This document shows positions 1 to 9,600 of a stretch of DNA of 25,702 nucleotides, in pieces. The position numbers and the translations under genes were made by a program. The notes under the pieces are model-generated. The model was not told the DNA's origin. It searched no databases and was given only the letters and a program-made list of their open reading frames with translations. This DNA is from Larix sibirica (Eukaryota > Streptophyta > Pinopsida > Pinales > Pinaceae). How positions within the stretch are numbered: position 1 is the first letter of the stretch; each line of letters opens with the position of its first letter. Where the stretch lies: positions 64,478 through 90,179 of the forward strand of contig NWUY0300002150.1 of NCBI GenBank assembly GCA_004151065.3. The letters are read 5' to 3'.

Positions 1-1174
1 CAAATTATTATAATAAGTCCAAGGATTAACAACCGGGATATTACAATGGTGTTCTTTGGTGGAGGATAAAAACATCTATTTGAATAAGGGAAAAATTGTC
101 TTCATAAAAGCATTATAAATTTACTTTACTTGAAGGTCCTCAAAAAACAAAAAGTCTAAATAAAGTCACATTCCCATCATCAATAAACATATCCTTTAAA
201 CAATTTTATATTCTTTTAGCAAGTATATCATATAGATAATAATTTAGTTAGAATTTTCCATTTATATCTCCAAGTTTTATAATGATGGTTATCCAAGGCT
301 TCCTAACTATCAAACTTTTAATTTTTGCAGCATTCACTATAATCCAATGTGATCTACATGTATGTTTTTTTATTTGATTTATAAGATTGAAATCCTACAT
401 GTGCATACATGGTGTAACGGATTATATATATGGTACATCATGTGTAAATTTTAATACTAGTTTCAATGAAAGAACCAAATGAAGGAAGAGGTATGCATTC
501 ACAAAATCATTAGCTGACTCTTATCCTTCTTGATATTAATGAATGACATTGCTTACCAAATTTATTTATTTCTTGTTTGATATAGGTTAACGAGATGTAA
601 TTTAGAGATGAGTGGTTCTCAATTATTAAGCTTTCATGCATATGCATTATTAGTCCCTATCGAGCACTAGGGATTATAGAAATCGCCTCGCGGAGAATTA
701 TATTAGTCTTCACAATTTTCAAAGCATTATAACCTAAAGTTTTTATCAAAAAAAGGTGTTTGTCCAATCAGTGCATTTGAGGCCTTATTTGGCCTCATAT
801 GGAGGCCATTCAATCACTTTGATGTGAGTTGTCTTGGTGCATGTTACAATTGTAAGTGCATGTTCCATTTGTCAAGTAAAAAACACGGGGAAAGGAAATT
901 GACCACCATATGCATACCTTGGCCAGGTAAGTTCCATAAACATTAGGGCTATTTATGGAGCTTTCTGCACATATTCTGTATTGCATGACTACGGATAATT
1001 TTCCTCCAAGAAGACTTCAATGTGTATGTAGTCGATGCTTTAAAAGTTATGAATACAGTTATATAGAGTGCCATGTAGTAATTTTATAAGATTATATCAC
1101 AACAGTTTTCCGGCATCATTAAGTTCAATATCCCAGATCATAGTTCAACAACCCAAATCATTATTGCTTTCCAG
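1..1174. other. Intergenic AT-rich sequence, no gene seen
   Basis: AT-rich sequence with frequent stops in all frames and no recognisable domain, RNA gene or terminal repeat. A short GC-richer patch near 683-700 is not part of any structure I can identify. The stretch 1110-1173 stays open in one forward frame, but nothing in it is recognisable. Confidence 0.5.
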
Positions 1175-1241
1175 ATTTGGTCACCAGCGTTCACTGCTAG
1201 ACAAATGGATCATCGTTGAAACCAATTATCTCAATAAGAAG
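1175..1241 (+). CDS. Exon-like segment 1, unknown protein
   Basis: The acceptor follows a pyrimidine-rich ATTGCTTTCCAG and the donor is AAG/GTACAT. The frame reads FGHQRSLLDKWIIVETNYLN followed by KK, a mixed amino-acid composition unlike the Phe/Ile/Lys-rich translations of the surrounding AT-rich DNA. It is 67 bases long and ends in phase 0. No family is recognised. Confidence 0.2.
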
Positions 1242-1595
1242 GTACATGATCTTGTAAGTACAAAATTCCATTCTCAACCTTTAAATTATGTCAAACAACA
1301 AACACATTATGTTAAACTAGAGACTTCCACCTGTATTTTAGCTCAGAGATCTTCAACAACTTTCCAGGAAACTCTAGAGCATTTATTGCACAAATAGTTT
1401 GGCCTAATGCTGCAAATATTTAATCTATCCATTAATTTGTTTGAATGCTAATTTATTCTCAATGATTTGAATAATTTATGTAAATCTTTGCTTTTATCAA
1501 ATGTCCAGTGAAGTCATGCTGAATTCTGCTTAATTTTCTATACTCTGCAAGTTATTCGGTCGCTAAATTTGTCGGTAGAGCTCTTCTTTTTATAG

Positions 1596-1687
1596 GGAGG
1601 ATGCTCAGAGAAATACGCTTCTAGAGGATCCCAATGTTAAAGAATGCGATCTTTTTTCATTTGCTGGGAATTGTGTTGTCCAACTTG
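1596..1687 (+). CDS. Exon-like segment 2, unknown protein
   Basis: A strong acceptor-like tract (CTCTTCTTTTTATAG, ending at 1595) precedes an open frame that starts at 1597 with EDAQRNTLLEDPNVKECDLF and goes on SFAGNCVVQL. The possible donor at 1688 is GTAGTA. The composition, with spaced acidic residues and two cysteines, is protein-like. The 3' end of the segment overlaps a diverged dispersed repeat (1681-1740 against 2028-2096), so the exon border may be wrong. Confidence 0.22.
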
Positions 1688-1740
1688 GTAGTATTGTCAA
1701 TATTAAAAAAATAGTGCTTTTATGTCTTGAATTGTTATCT
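1681..1740 (+). repeat. Dispersed direct repeat, member 1
   Basis: Begins CAACTTGGTAGTATTGTCAA and matches 2028-2096 with a few substitutions and an insertion of about 10 bases in the second member. It is probably an old local duplication or two copies of a short element. Confidence 0.6.
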
Positions 1741-1851
1741 ACCACTGAATACATGAAGAATCGAAACAACCATGAGCATAAAGTCCCTGGTTGTGAGGCC
1801 TTCACAATATAAATAATCATATGAGAAAATAAAATAATTATACTGGTGCAG

Positions 1852-1941
1852 TATCAGATAATTGAAATGGCAAGAAATAAATTGGAGTTGCATGGTAACA
1901 AGGTGCCATGCATAATATTTACAATCATGCCATATTTTCAA
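1852..1941 (+). CDS. Exon-like segment 3, unknown protein
   Basis: This is the best of the exon-like pieces. It is exactly 90 bases (30 codons, phase 0 to phase 0), sits between the acceptor CTGGTGCAG and a perfect consensus donor CAA/GTAAGT at 1942, and is open throughout. The translation starts YQIIEMARNKLELHGNKVPC and ends FTIMPYFQ. I do not recognise the family. Neighbouring exon-like pieces do not join to it in phase, so a broken gene is more likely than a working one. Confidence 0.32.
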
Positions 1942-2027
1942 GTAAGTGAAATAAATAATATTAACTTTTTACTTTTTATTGGCCATATTTTTTTTGTTTG
2001 TGTCCTTATTTAGTTTTATTTGTTTTT

Positions 2028-2096
2028 CAACTTGGTAGTATTGTCAATATTTTTTAATCTAATAAAATAGTACTTTTATATCTTGAATTGCTATCT
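2028..2096 (+). repeat. Dispersed direct repeat, member 2
   Basis: Diverged second member of the repeat at 1681-1740. It carries an internal T-rich insertion (TTTTTTAATCTAATAA region) not present in member 1. Confidence 0.6.
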
Positions 2097-2447
2097 TTAA
2101 TCTAATAGATACTAGCTAGCTTGATCATAACTTATTTTTTTAGTAGTGCAGTCTCCACCTTCATTAACCTGTAGAAGCATCAATAAATATATACAAAGGT
2201 ACAAGTTAAAATGCAGAAACAAATAATCCAGTAAGTACTTACAACGTTTTATTTGCAAATTAATATTGCTTGAAGATTTAGAAAGTGAATGGGAGAACCA
2301 CTTTATGTGTTCTATAGATGAATAGTGATAGTTACAACCATCCCTTCACTTTCTTCCACTTGCACTTCAATATTATCTAATTTCCAATTACTTACGAGTA
2401 TCCACACGTCAATGTGTAAATATGCATATGCATTTTAAATGTTTCAG

Positions 2448-2514
2448 GGGTATATTGGTAGCAAGAGAAGTTGATATGATACTTGCTCATGGTTGGAGAT
2501 TGAATATTAATAAA
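2448..2514 (+). CDS. Exon-like segment 4, unknown protein
   Basis: The acceptor is AAATGTTTCAG and the possible donor is AAA/GTAAAA at 2515. The frame reads GILVAREVDMILAHGWRLNI then NK, and stays open well past the donor to about 2694, so the donor choice is uncertain. It is 67 bases long and unrecognised. Confidence 0.2.
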
Positions 2515-2950
2515 GTAAAAACTTGTGTTCTATTGCTGGTATCCAAAAGAAAGAAAACATGCATGTATCTTTGGCGAAGCATTGTTTATTGGGAAAGTAG
2601 AAAAGCCAAGCACTTGATGCACTTGAATTCTTTGTTAGATACTCATGCTTTAAAAAAGCAAGCAAACCGTACCAAACGTACCAATATCCTTTGAAAGGAA
2701 ACATTATTTTAATTCATGAGGATCATAATAAATGAGATCGTTAAATGTAGAATTGAAATATTGTGAGGGTCCAACAAAACTCTCTAAATTTCTCTATAAA
2801 AAAAAAATATATTATAAATATGATCCAAAAGTGTGCAACAATTATTTATTTGTGGCTAGGCGCACATTTTTCCTAGGCATCTCCTTATTATCAAGGATCC
2901 TTTGGAACTAGTGATGTTTTTCTAAAAAGTCAACTAAGACACATGTGAGA
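2515..2950. other. Non-coding AT-rich sequence
   Basis: Apart from the forward frame that stays open to about 2694, I see only A-rich and T-rich runs (for example the A run near 2800) and no structured element. Confidence 0.4.
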
Positions 2951-3036
2951 TATGTAGAAGATTTATCAAGCCCATGGTACTTATAAAAAATTTCTCATGT
3001 TTGATTATGTAAAAGATTTATCAAGCCCATGGTACT
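2951..3036 (+). repeat. Local 31-bp direct repeat, spacing 55
   Basis: 2951-2981 and 3006-3036 share 30 of 31 bases, including ATTTATCAAGCCCATGGTAC, separated by a 24-base spacer. This is a small local duplication with no known function. Confidence 0.75.
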
Positions 3037-3770
3037 GGTTGGCCACAAACTTGTCATCACTATTTCACCATCATCATTATTTGTAGATATCCATTTTATC
3101 ATTGTTACTTCGTTTTTCATTCCCTTGTTACTCATTTTCTCATAATAACTCATAAATTTCCACTCCATACCCTTGTGGTGATTTCATGGTTGTTTTCCTT
3201 CATTTTTAATAAATTAAATATGATTGTACTTAGTATTTTATCAAAAACAACTAATCACAATTTTTTCCCAGTTTTTACAAGTTTTATCAGTGATTACAAT
3301 TTTTGGCAAGTGTTTACAAGTTTTCCAAAAACTTGTAGTTTGAGATAGTTGTGGGGTGCCAAATGAAAATACACCACTTGGATTTGGTAAAATATGTCTC
3401 TAGCATGGTTTTATGTTCATTAGATCACACCAAGATCACATGTGCGAATCTCCAAGTATTTTTTAAAGTTCTAGTTAAACCCATATTTTTAGCATCAATT
3501 TTTCCAGACAACCATATTGTGCCTTGGTTTACGTGCACATGGAGGTGAATCTATATATTCAGAGACATGGCTTTTTCTCAGAAACCACCAAATTGAGTAA
3601 TGGGTGGACAGTTTCTCCATATTTGCTTCGGTTTGAGAGATATCAGTGGGGGAATAAGGAAAATCTTCCCAAAATCACGAATTTCCAGATTTGGGGGATT
3701 TTGCCTAAAATTGACAAATCCGATTTTCTGAGTGTGGGGAATTCGATTTTATCATCCACATTGATTTTTT
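3037..3770. other. Non-coding sequence, possible LTR-like upstream region
   Basis: Two short frames (around 3351-3548 and 3524-3778) are open but have no recognisable domain and no typical codon pattern. The stretch leads into a TATA-like box at 3774 and could be the upstream part of a solo LTR or a dead promoter. I see no paired terminal repeat. Confidence 0.3.
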
Positions 3771-3784
3771 ATGTATAAATACAT
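3771..3784 (+). promoter_or_regulatory. TATA-like box in a small palindrome
   Basis: TATAAATA at 3774-3781 lies inside the 14-base palindrome ATGTATAAATACAT. About 90 bases downstream (near 3872) is AATCAATGAAAA, resembling the polyadenylation-type context of plant LTR R regions. A TATA box followed by such a signal is typical of plant LTRs, but no TG...CA borders, target duplication or primer-binding site were found, so this is only a candidate. Confidence 0.25.
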
Positions 3785-4564
3785 AGTGAATCATCATTTA
3801 AGGAGGGGAATATGATTATAAATCTAAATATTTTAGTGCTTTCATTTTATAATCGAGGGTTTTGATTCTAAATCAATGAAAACTATTTGTTATTAATCTG
3901 AAGAGCATCTCAGTCTTCTGAAGCTTTCTAGTGGAGGTATACAGCTTTGGTAGGGCCCCTCAAGACTGGTTATCTGCTACTTTCTTTCACTTTTTACTGT
4001 AGATCAGATTGTTGTTTTGTTTTGATTTAGTTATGTTATTTCATTTGTGTCAAATCTGATTTCATTTTGTATGTAATTTGAATATGCAATTAGTTGATTT
4101 AAACATGTTAAGTGTCAATTGAATCCAGTGAACTCTCTCTAAAGCTAATACACTCATGCATTATATTCTATTTTTAGAAATATAACTCCATCCTCATATT
4201 TCATAACAGGAATTTCATTAGCGAGACTTCTATTTATGAACCCCATTCTTCACAACTTTTTTATGTGGCCGAAAAGATTCATACACAGTTAGATACATAA
4301 TATTTACCTCTCTCTACTTTATAAGACTCCAATTGTTTATAAACAATCACTCTCTGTTTTTAGATCTCCGCATTTTCAATTTTATACATACATGTGATAT
4401 ACATGGGGAACTAAAGCCACATAGTCCACATAATCAATTTATGTTTAAGAGGACTGATACGTATGCATATCATTAATGAACAAAGAGCATAACTACTTTT
4501 CAATCTGTAATGTCCCCAGTTTGGCCCCATGGCATTAACATTATAAATGATGTAATATTGTTAG
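3785..4564. other. Non-coding sequence up to the first ambiguous base
   Basis: AT-rich with no open frame of note. The sequence just before the n at 4565 (ending TATTGTTAG) does not resemble the sequence before the second n at 15121, so the duplication begins at the n and not earlier. Confidence 0.5.
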
Positions 4565-4565
4565 N
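4565..4565. other. Ambiguous base or minimal gap (n), copy A
   Basis: A single n directly before CCTTATGTTCTACCAATTCA. The same n precedes the same sequence at 15121. It marks either a one-base gap placeholder at a contig join or an unresolved base. Confidence 0.9.
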
Positions 4566-4666
4566 CCTTATGTTCTACCAATTCATTGTGAGCAGGTATT
4601 TATTTAACTCAAAGAAGAAGTGGTAGTGATCAATAATCTATTAATTCATAGTTTATTGTGAATATA

Positions 4667-4684
4667 TGTGTGTGTGTGTGTGTG
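4667..4684 (+). repeat. (TG)9 microsatellite, copy A
   Basis: Nine uninterrupted TG units. Copy B (15223-15240) has exactly the same length, although microsatellites mutate quickly. That fits either very recent duplication or redundant assembly of one locus. Confidence 0.95.
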
Positions 4685-4780
4685 TTTATTAATCAATAAA
4701 AATGTTATAACGTAGGTCAAATATATGTATGTGGTTCATGTGCATGTAGTTTTCTATGAAGATATTTGGACCCGAAATTG

Positions 4781-5503
4781 TTGTTTGTCATACATTATGA
4801 TCCAATATTAAGGCACGTATTTGACGATGCCTCGGTGGATACGAAGTAGAACAATTATGGCCAACAAAATATGAGTGAGGGATTAGAGAACAGAGAAGAA
4901 GTGGAAAACCATGATGATGTTGAAGATGATTATGTTGAGGCGTGAGAAAGTGAAGTTGATAATGATGAAAATATTTCTTTGGCAATGTGGAGAAGTAGGG
5001 TCAAAGGTGCATCATCATAGAATGACCAGTTAGATGACACCATCGGCCATCACAATCAACAAAATCCAGAGTTAGATGATCTTATACAAGACAACAATAT
5101 GGATGGTATAGAAAATGATGATCCAAATACATTTGGTAACAATATAGATGGTCTACAAACAAATTTCATTGATTCTAAATATGATGAAGGTGAAGACGAG
5201 GATGATTATAATACCACTTTAGCAGGATGGTGTAGAAATAATAATATTAAATACTTGTAATAACATATGAACATTGACAAGCATACACTAGATGACATTG
5301 TTGCAGACAATAATGTAAATTATCAAGACTTCTAAATTTATAGAATTTGTAATACATGTTTAAACAATGAAGAATTTTATGGCCCAAACTTTGAAATGAT
5401 TCATTATTATTTATCTCGATACAATTTACCTATTGCAATCTCCTTAAAGTGTTCAATCTTTAATATATTTTGTTGGCAAAAAAAATTAGAATTAGTTGGA
5501 TAA
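4781..5503 (+). pseudogene. Decayed acidic Asp/Asn-rich protein frame, copy A
   Basis: One forward frame reads as protein-like over about 720 bases but is broken by stops at 4847 (TAG), 4943 (TGA), 5018 (TAG), 5258 and 5261 (TAA TAA), 5333 (TAA) and 5501 (TAA). An ATG lies at 4871. The middle is strongly acidic (EEVENHDDVEDDYVEA, then later DEGEDEDDYNTT), with runs rich in Asp and Asn. The last part (5336-5500) is less acidic and contains YGPNFEMIHYYLSRYNLP. The frame is kept with no frameshift, so decay appears to be by point mutation. Acidic linkers of this kind occur in plant transposase-related and nuclear proteins, but I cannot assign a family. Chance composition is the alternative. The reverse strand is also open at 4788-4985, as a shadow of this frame. 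Confidence 0.4.
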
Positions 5504-5750
5504 GAGTTAGCATGGTTAGTGGTCATTTATTGGTTGAGAATGGTTTAGAGGTGTTGTTAGGTTATTAGTTAGACTTGGACTAAACTAGCATGAAGAGCAT
5601 ATTGAATAACAATATATTAAATAAGCAATTTAAAAAAAAATAATTTCCTATATCGTATATGTAAAACAATGTATATCCAAACCATTAGGCACAATGTATG
5701 CAAAGTTTTCTCATTAATTTATATTAAAAAACATATTGAAATATTTCATA
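5504..5750. other. Short non-coding spacer, copy A
   Basis: AT-rich, with an A run near 5630. No feature is recognised. The equivalent is 16060-16306. Confidence 0.5.
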
Positions 5751-5833
5751 AGCCTAATCCTAAGCCCTTAAACTTTAAACCATCTGAACCCTCAACCCAT
5801 AACCCCTAACCCCTTGACCCTTAATCCCTTAAC
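5751..5833. repeat. Short C-rich telomere-like patch, copy A
   Basis: About ten degenerate units of the CCCTAA family (CCCTTAAAC, CCCCTAACCCCTTGACCC). It lies just before the first G-rich unit and is the smallest of the telomere-like patches. The equivalent in copy B is 16307-16389. Confidence 0.8.
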
Positions 5834-6188
5834 CATGATGTATCAAGGCTAAGTGTGTGTGGGTCAATAATTTCAATAGATGGTCATTGCGATGATGGGG
5901 AGATGTGTGATTAGTGTTGTACTAATAAAGGGATTTAGGGGTCTAATGCCTTTTTAAAGATCTCGGGGGTTAGGGGAATATTGTGTAAGGGGTGGAGGGG
6001 TTAGTGTGCATAGGGGAATAATGTGATAGTATGGGGGACACACATTTCCTTTGATCCTTTTACCATGGTTCAGTTCACAATAACCATTGCAAATGCACAT
6101 AACCTTGAAATAGCTACTAGATTGAAATAATGGGACATTGATTCCCGATTAAATTCATTTCTGGTGCGTAAGGATCATGTACATGGTC
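5834..6188 (+). repeat. Partial G-rich unit 1, copy A
   Basis: Diverged member of a dispersed family, also present at 8903-9260 and 9778-10140. Shared landmarks in order are TCAAGGCTAAGTGTGTG, a run GATGATGGGGA, a G-rich patch, AATAATGTGATAG, a CACACA patch and ATGGGACATTGATTCCC. It lacks about 300 bases found at the 3' end of unit 3 before flank F. Contains a potential G-quadruplex at 5965-6000. Confidence 0.8.
5965..6000 (+). other. Potential G-quadruplex, copy A
   Basis: Four G runs of 5, 4, 4 and 4 bases (5965-5969, 5973-5976, 5989-5992, 5997-6000), separated by loops of 3, 12 and 4 bases. One loop is long, so stability is uncertain. The motif is in the telomere G-strand orientation, opposite to the C-rich array that follows. 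Confidence 0.45.
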
Positions 6189-6410
6189 AAAATATTTAGT
6201 GTCCTATGTGCCCTAATATCATACAAGTTTCCTTAGTGTCGAATGCATTATAGTGATGTCATACTCTTTCTTATCATGTTTACAATGTTCTATCATTGCT
6301 ATCATTGAATTTTTTACCATGTGACATAATTCTAATTTACACGCATTGTAATTAAATTGAGGGTTCATGGTATTTGGAAATTTATAATATGACATTGATA
6401 AACTAATTGA
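6189..6410 (+). repeat. Flank module F1 next to array 1, copy A
   Basis: Matches 10445-10669 at about 90% by eye. It starts at AAAATATTTAG and runs through CTCTTTCTTATCATGTTTACA to the exact point where the telomere-like array starts (ACTAATTGAACCCCTAATCC). The fixed border means array and flank were duplicated together. Confidence 0.85.
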
Positions 6411-7805
6411 ACCCCTAATCCCAATCACTACTTCACCCCTAATCCCTTGACCCCTAAAATCTAACCCCTAAGCACTTAACCCATAATACCTAATTCATTA
6501 ACCATTAAACTACCTAACCCCTAAGCCCCTAACCATGTATCCCTTAAACCCTTAATCCTTTAACCCCTGAAATCCCTTAATCCCTTGTCCCCCTAAACCT
6601 TAAACCCCCAAACTCTTTAGTCCTTAAAATATCCCTTAATCCCTGACCTCTAAACTCCTAAGCACTTGACCTTATAACCCATAAATACCCTAATCCCTAA
6701 TATCTTAACCCCCTAATCGCTAATCCCTTAACCCTTAACCCTTAAACCCTTGAACCCTTGATCCCCTATTCCCTAACCCCTTAACCTTTAATACCTAGTA
6801 TCTTAACCCTTAAACCCCTAGACCCCTAACCCTTTACACCTAACACCTTAAATAATAACCCTATAATCCCCTAACCCCTAAATCCCCTAAACCATAAATC
6901 CCCTAAACCATAAACCCCATACCCCTAACCCATTATCCCTTGACCCTTAATACATTAATCCTTATTCCCTAAACAATTAACCCTTAAGCTCTAAACCCCT
7001 AATCCCTAATCCCTTAACCCTTAAGCCATATACCCCATATCCATATTCCCTTAAACCATAAGCCATGAATCCCCTAACCCCTAAGCCCTTGACCCTTAAT
7101 CCCTTAATCCCCAATCCCTAATCCCTAAACCCTTAAACCCCTAATCTGTAATCCCTTAACCCATAATATGTAAGCCATTAACCATTAAACTACCTAACCC
7201 CTAAGCCCATAACCCCTTATCCCTTGAACCTTAATCCCTTATCCCTAATCCCTTAACCCTTATGCCCTAAACCCTTAATTACCTAATCCATAACATGCTA
7301 ACCCCTGACCCCTTAACCGTTAATCCCTAATACTAAGCCCTTAAACCACTAGACCCTCACCCCTTTACCCGTAACACCTTAAACAAACCCCATAATCCCC
7401 TAACCATAAACCCCATACCCCTAATCCCTTAACCCCTAAAGGCATTATCCCCTAAACCCCCTAACCCCTAACTCCTAAGCCCTTAAACCTTAAACCCTTA
7501 ACCAATAATCACTAAGTCCTTACCCTTTATACTCCTTAAGCCCCTTATGCATAAGTCCTTGACCTTTATTACTTTAACCCCTAATATCTAATCCCTTAAC
7601 CCTTAAGCCCAAAATCCTAATCCCTAAACCCTTAAACCATAAGCCCTGAATCCCCTAACCCCTAATCCCTTGACCCTTAATCCCTATTAATATGTAATCC
7701 CTTAACCCCTAATCCCTCAACCCTTAAACCCCTAAGCCCTAAGCCCTTAAACATTAAGCCCTAACCCATAATCCATAAGCCATTAACCATTAAACTCCCT
7801 AACCT
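6411..7805. repeat. Telomere-like array 1 (degenerate CCCTAA family), copy A
   Basis: About 1.4 kb of back-to-back 6-9 base units: CCCCTAA, CCCTTAA, CCCTAAT, CCCTAAA, CCCTTGA. It is C-rich on the + strand, so the G-strand is the complement. Plant telomeres are CCCTAAA/TTTAGGG; here almost no two neighbouring units are perfect, so this is an old interstitial array or a telomere-derived satellite and not a chromosome end. It has higher-order structure: the motif ACCATTAAAC recurs at 6501, 7181 and 7786, each time after a CCCATAAT stretch. The 3' part (about 7141-7602) matches array 2 at a constant shift of 4403. Confidence 0.92.
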
Positions 7806-8722
7806 TGATTTTCAATTTCATATGCTTCTTCCATTCACTTTGTCTCAACATGTTTGTGAAGACACATAACTTAATAAAAATTTAATGCACATATCTCACA
7901 ATGATTTGAATAAGCAACTTTGTTAACTTCATTATTTTTATATTGCTTCCATATTTATTTTGAACCTAATTTTTATAGTATTTTTATTAAGAAGTTAAAA
8001 TAAAATCCTTAAACGAAAGAAAATTGTTTAATCACCTCAATTATAATTTCTTATTTCATATCTTAAAAAATTATAAAAAAATGTATGATTATATATATAT
8101 ATATACAATATATTATAAATATTTTAATAAGCCACATAATATGTTTTTTAATTGATCACTATGAATTGGAAACTTAAAATTAAATCATTTTTGCCTTATT
8201 TTTATGTACATTATGACTACAAAATTTAAAAATAATAATAATAAGCCTATATAAAATAAAGTCACATATTTTATTATCATAAGGCAATTTGAAGCCTAAA
8301 TTGGTATATTTGGTATTTTTAACATTAATACACTAAATATTAATATGGTATATTCTGTAGGCCCATAGGGGTTAGAGCAATTGGTAATTAGTAATTGATA
8401 TAAGTTGTAAATAGAAAATCCCATGTGGGCACTAGCTTAAAAGAAATACGGTATCTTTTGTAGTTAACATTAAGAAAAACATTATTTATTTATTCAATAT
8501 AAATGAATATAAAAAAATTATATATTTAAAACATGAATATTCAATATGATTAATATGTTTTAAATTGACATAAATAATAATCCGAAGTAAACAAAATAAA
8601 AAGAAAATATAAAACACTCGATGGCATAATGTAAAATAAAATTATAAATTTAAAAATATAATGCAAAAGACTCTAACATGTTTCATTCATTTCATTTCCA
8701 TATTGTAGCAGAAGCTAAACTT
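7806..8722. other. AT-rich spacer between array 1 and G-rich units, copy A
   Basis: Very AT-rich sequence with an (AT) run at 8090-8105, AATAATAATAATAA near 8231 and many A and T tracts. No open frame or RNA gene. It has no counterpart after array 2. Such tracts fit a scaffold-attachment-like or simply neutral spacer; no function is shown. The equivalent is 18362-19278. Confidence 0.6.
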
Positions 8723-9600
8723 GAGTCCTATCTATGAGGGGTTAATTGTGTTTATAGGATAATGTGATCTCAAGGTCATAATGATAAAGGGTTAAGGTGT
8801 TTTAGTATACTAGTTTCATTTGTAGGATCTTATGGCTTAAGGGTGTAGTGTGTGAGGGGATAGAGTAATTATTGTATAACAGAGCATAACATGTTTGTGA
8901 ACCATCATGTGTCAAGGCTAAGTGTGTGGGGGTGGATTAGTGTGATAGATGTTCATTGTGATAATGGGGAAATGTGTGTTTGAGGTTGAATTGTGAAAGG
9001 GTTCAAGGGTTCAAGGGTTATATTGTCATATTTGGGATACCAAGGGTTAAGGGGATGTTATGTAAGGCAAAAAAGAAAGTGTGCATTAGGGAATAATGTG
9101 ATGGTTCTAGGGCCCACACATGGGAATTGATCCTCAAGACCATGGCATAATTCACAAGAACCATCCCAATAGAACCTAACCTTGAAATAGTCACAACATT
9201 GAACTCATGGGACATGGATTCCCTATTAAATGCCCATTTGATGGCTAGGGATCCCATAAATTGTACATGATACCTTGAGAGAATTGTGTGCTATATTACC
9301 ACAAATTTTGTTTGTGTACCATTACATGGGCCCCAATGACCATCCTCAATGCATTAATCCTCAATATGATGGCCATGCCTCTCTTGTAGACTAAAGATTC
9401 TTATGTATGGATTGTTGTTTCTTTAGGTTACTATGCATGAAACATCATCCCTAAAGACCATTGTATGGATCTAGACCTTCTATTTTTATAGTGGGCCATA
9501 CATGGGCTCTAAGAACTATCCTTGGTATTTAAAAACCTAAAATCACCATCATATCTAACCATTAGTCCAAATATTCCCTATTATAATAGAAGATAAAATT
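8723..9600 (+). repeat. G-rich unit 2 (about 878 bp), copy A
   Basis: First of two tandem diverged units (8723-9600 and 9601-10444). Shared landmarks are GAGTCCTAT at the start, AATGATAAAGGGTTAAGGTG, TCAAGGCTAAGTGTGTG, ATAATGGGGAAA, AATGTGATGGTT, TTCACAAGAACCATCCCAA and CATCCTCAATGCATTAATCC. It contains GGGTTCAAGGGTTCAAGGG near 8999, telomere-like repeats in the orientation opposite to the arrays. No coding capacity: reverse frames such as 9018-9257 are not conserved as frames between units. Confidence 0.85.

Larger units (their letters stand above)
1175..2514 (+). pseudogene. Possible relic of a multi-exon plant gene (four exon-like pieces)
   Basis: Four short forward segments have splice-like borders and protein-like translations: 1175-1241, 1596-1687, 1852-1941 and 2448-2514. 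Each is preceded by an AG acceptor, in the first, second and fourth cases after a T-rich tract, and followed by a GT donor. The reading phases do not chain: the first ends in phase 0 but the second needs two bases carried in, the second leaves one base where the third starts in phase 0, and the fourth needs two bases after a phase-0 exon. Either some boundaries are wrong, exons are missing, or this is a broken gene fragment. I do not recognise the protein. All four could also be chance. Confidence 0.27.

Noticed and set aside
3771-4000. Primer-binding site of an LTR element after the TATA region
   Set aside because: TGGTTATCTGC near 3966 only loosely resembles the initiator-Met tRNA site TGGTATCAGAGC; not enough to call.
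4788-4985. His-rich reverse frame
   Set aside because: It is the antisense shadow of the Asp-rich forward frame (GAT/GAA read backwards gives ATC/TTC and neighbours).
6219-6428. 69-codon reverse frame, similar to the reverse frame at 10469-10654
   Set aside because: The similarity comes from flank module F being duplicated as DNA. The frames differ in length and the start is not shared, so coding is unlikely.
6411-7805. Genuine chromosome-end telomere
   Set aside because: The units are degenerate, the array is internal with single-copy-like DNA on both sides, and there is no perfect TTTAGGG run.
9018-9257. 79-codon reverse frame (and 19574-19813)
   Set aside because: It lies inside a G-rich repeat unit; the sister unit at +878 does not keep the frame, and no domain is seen.
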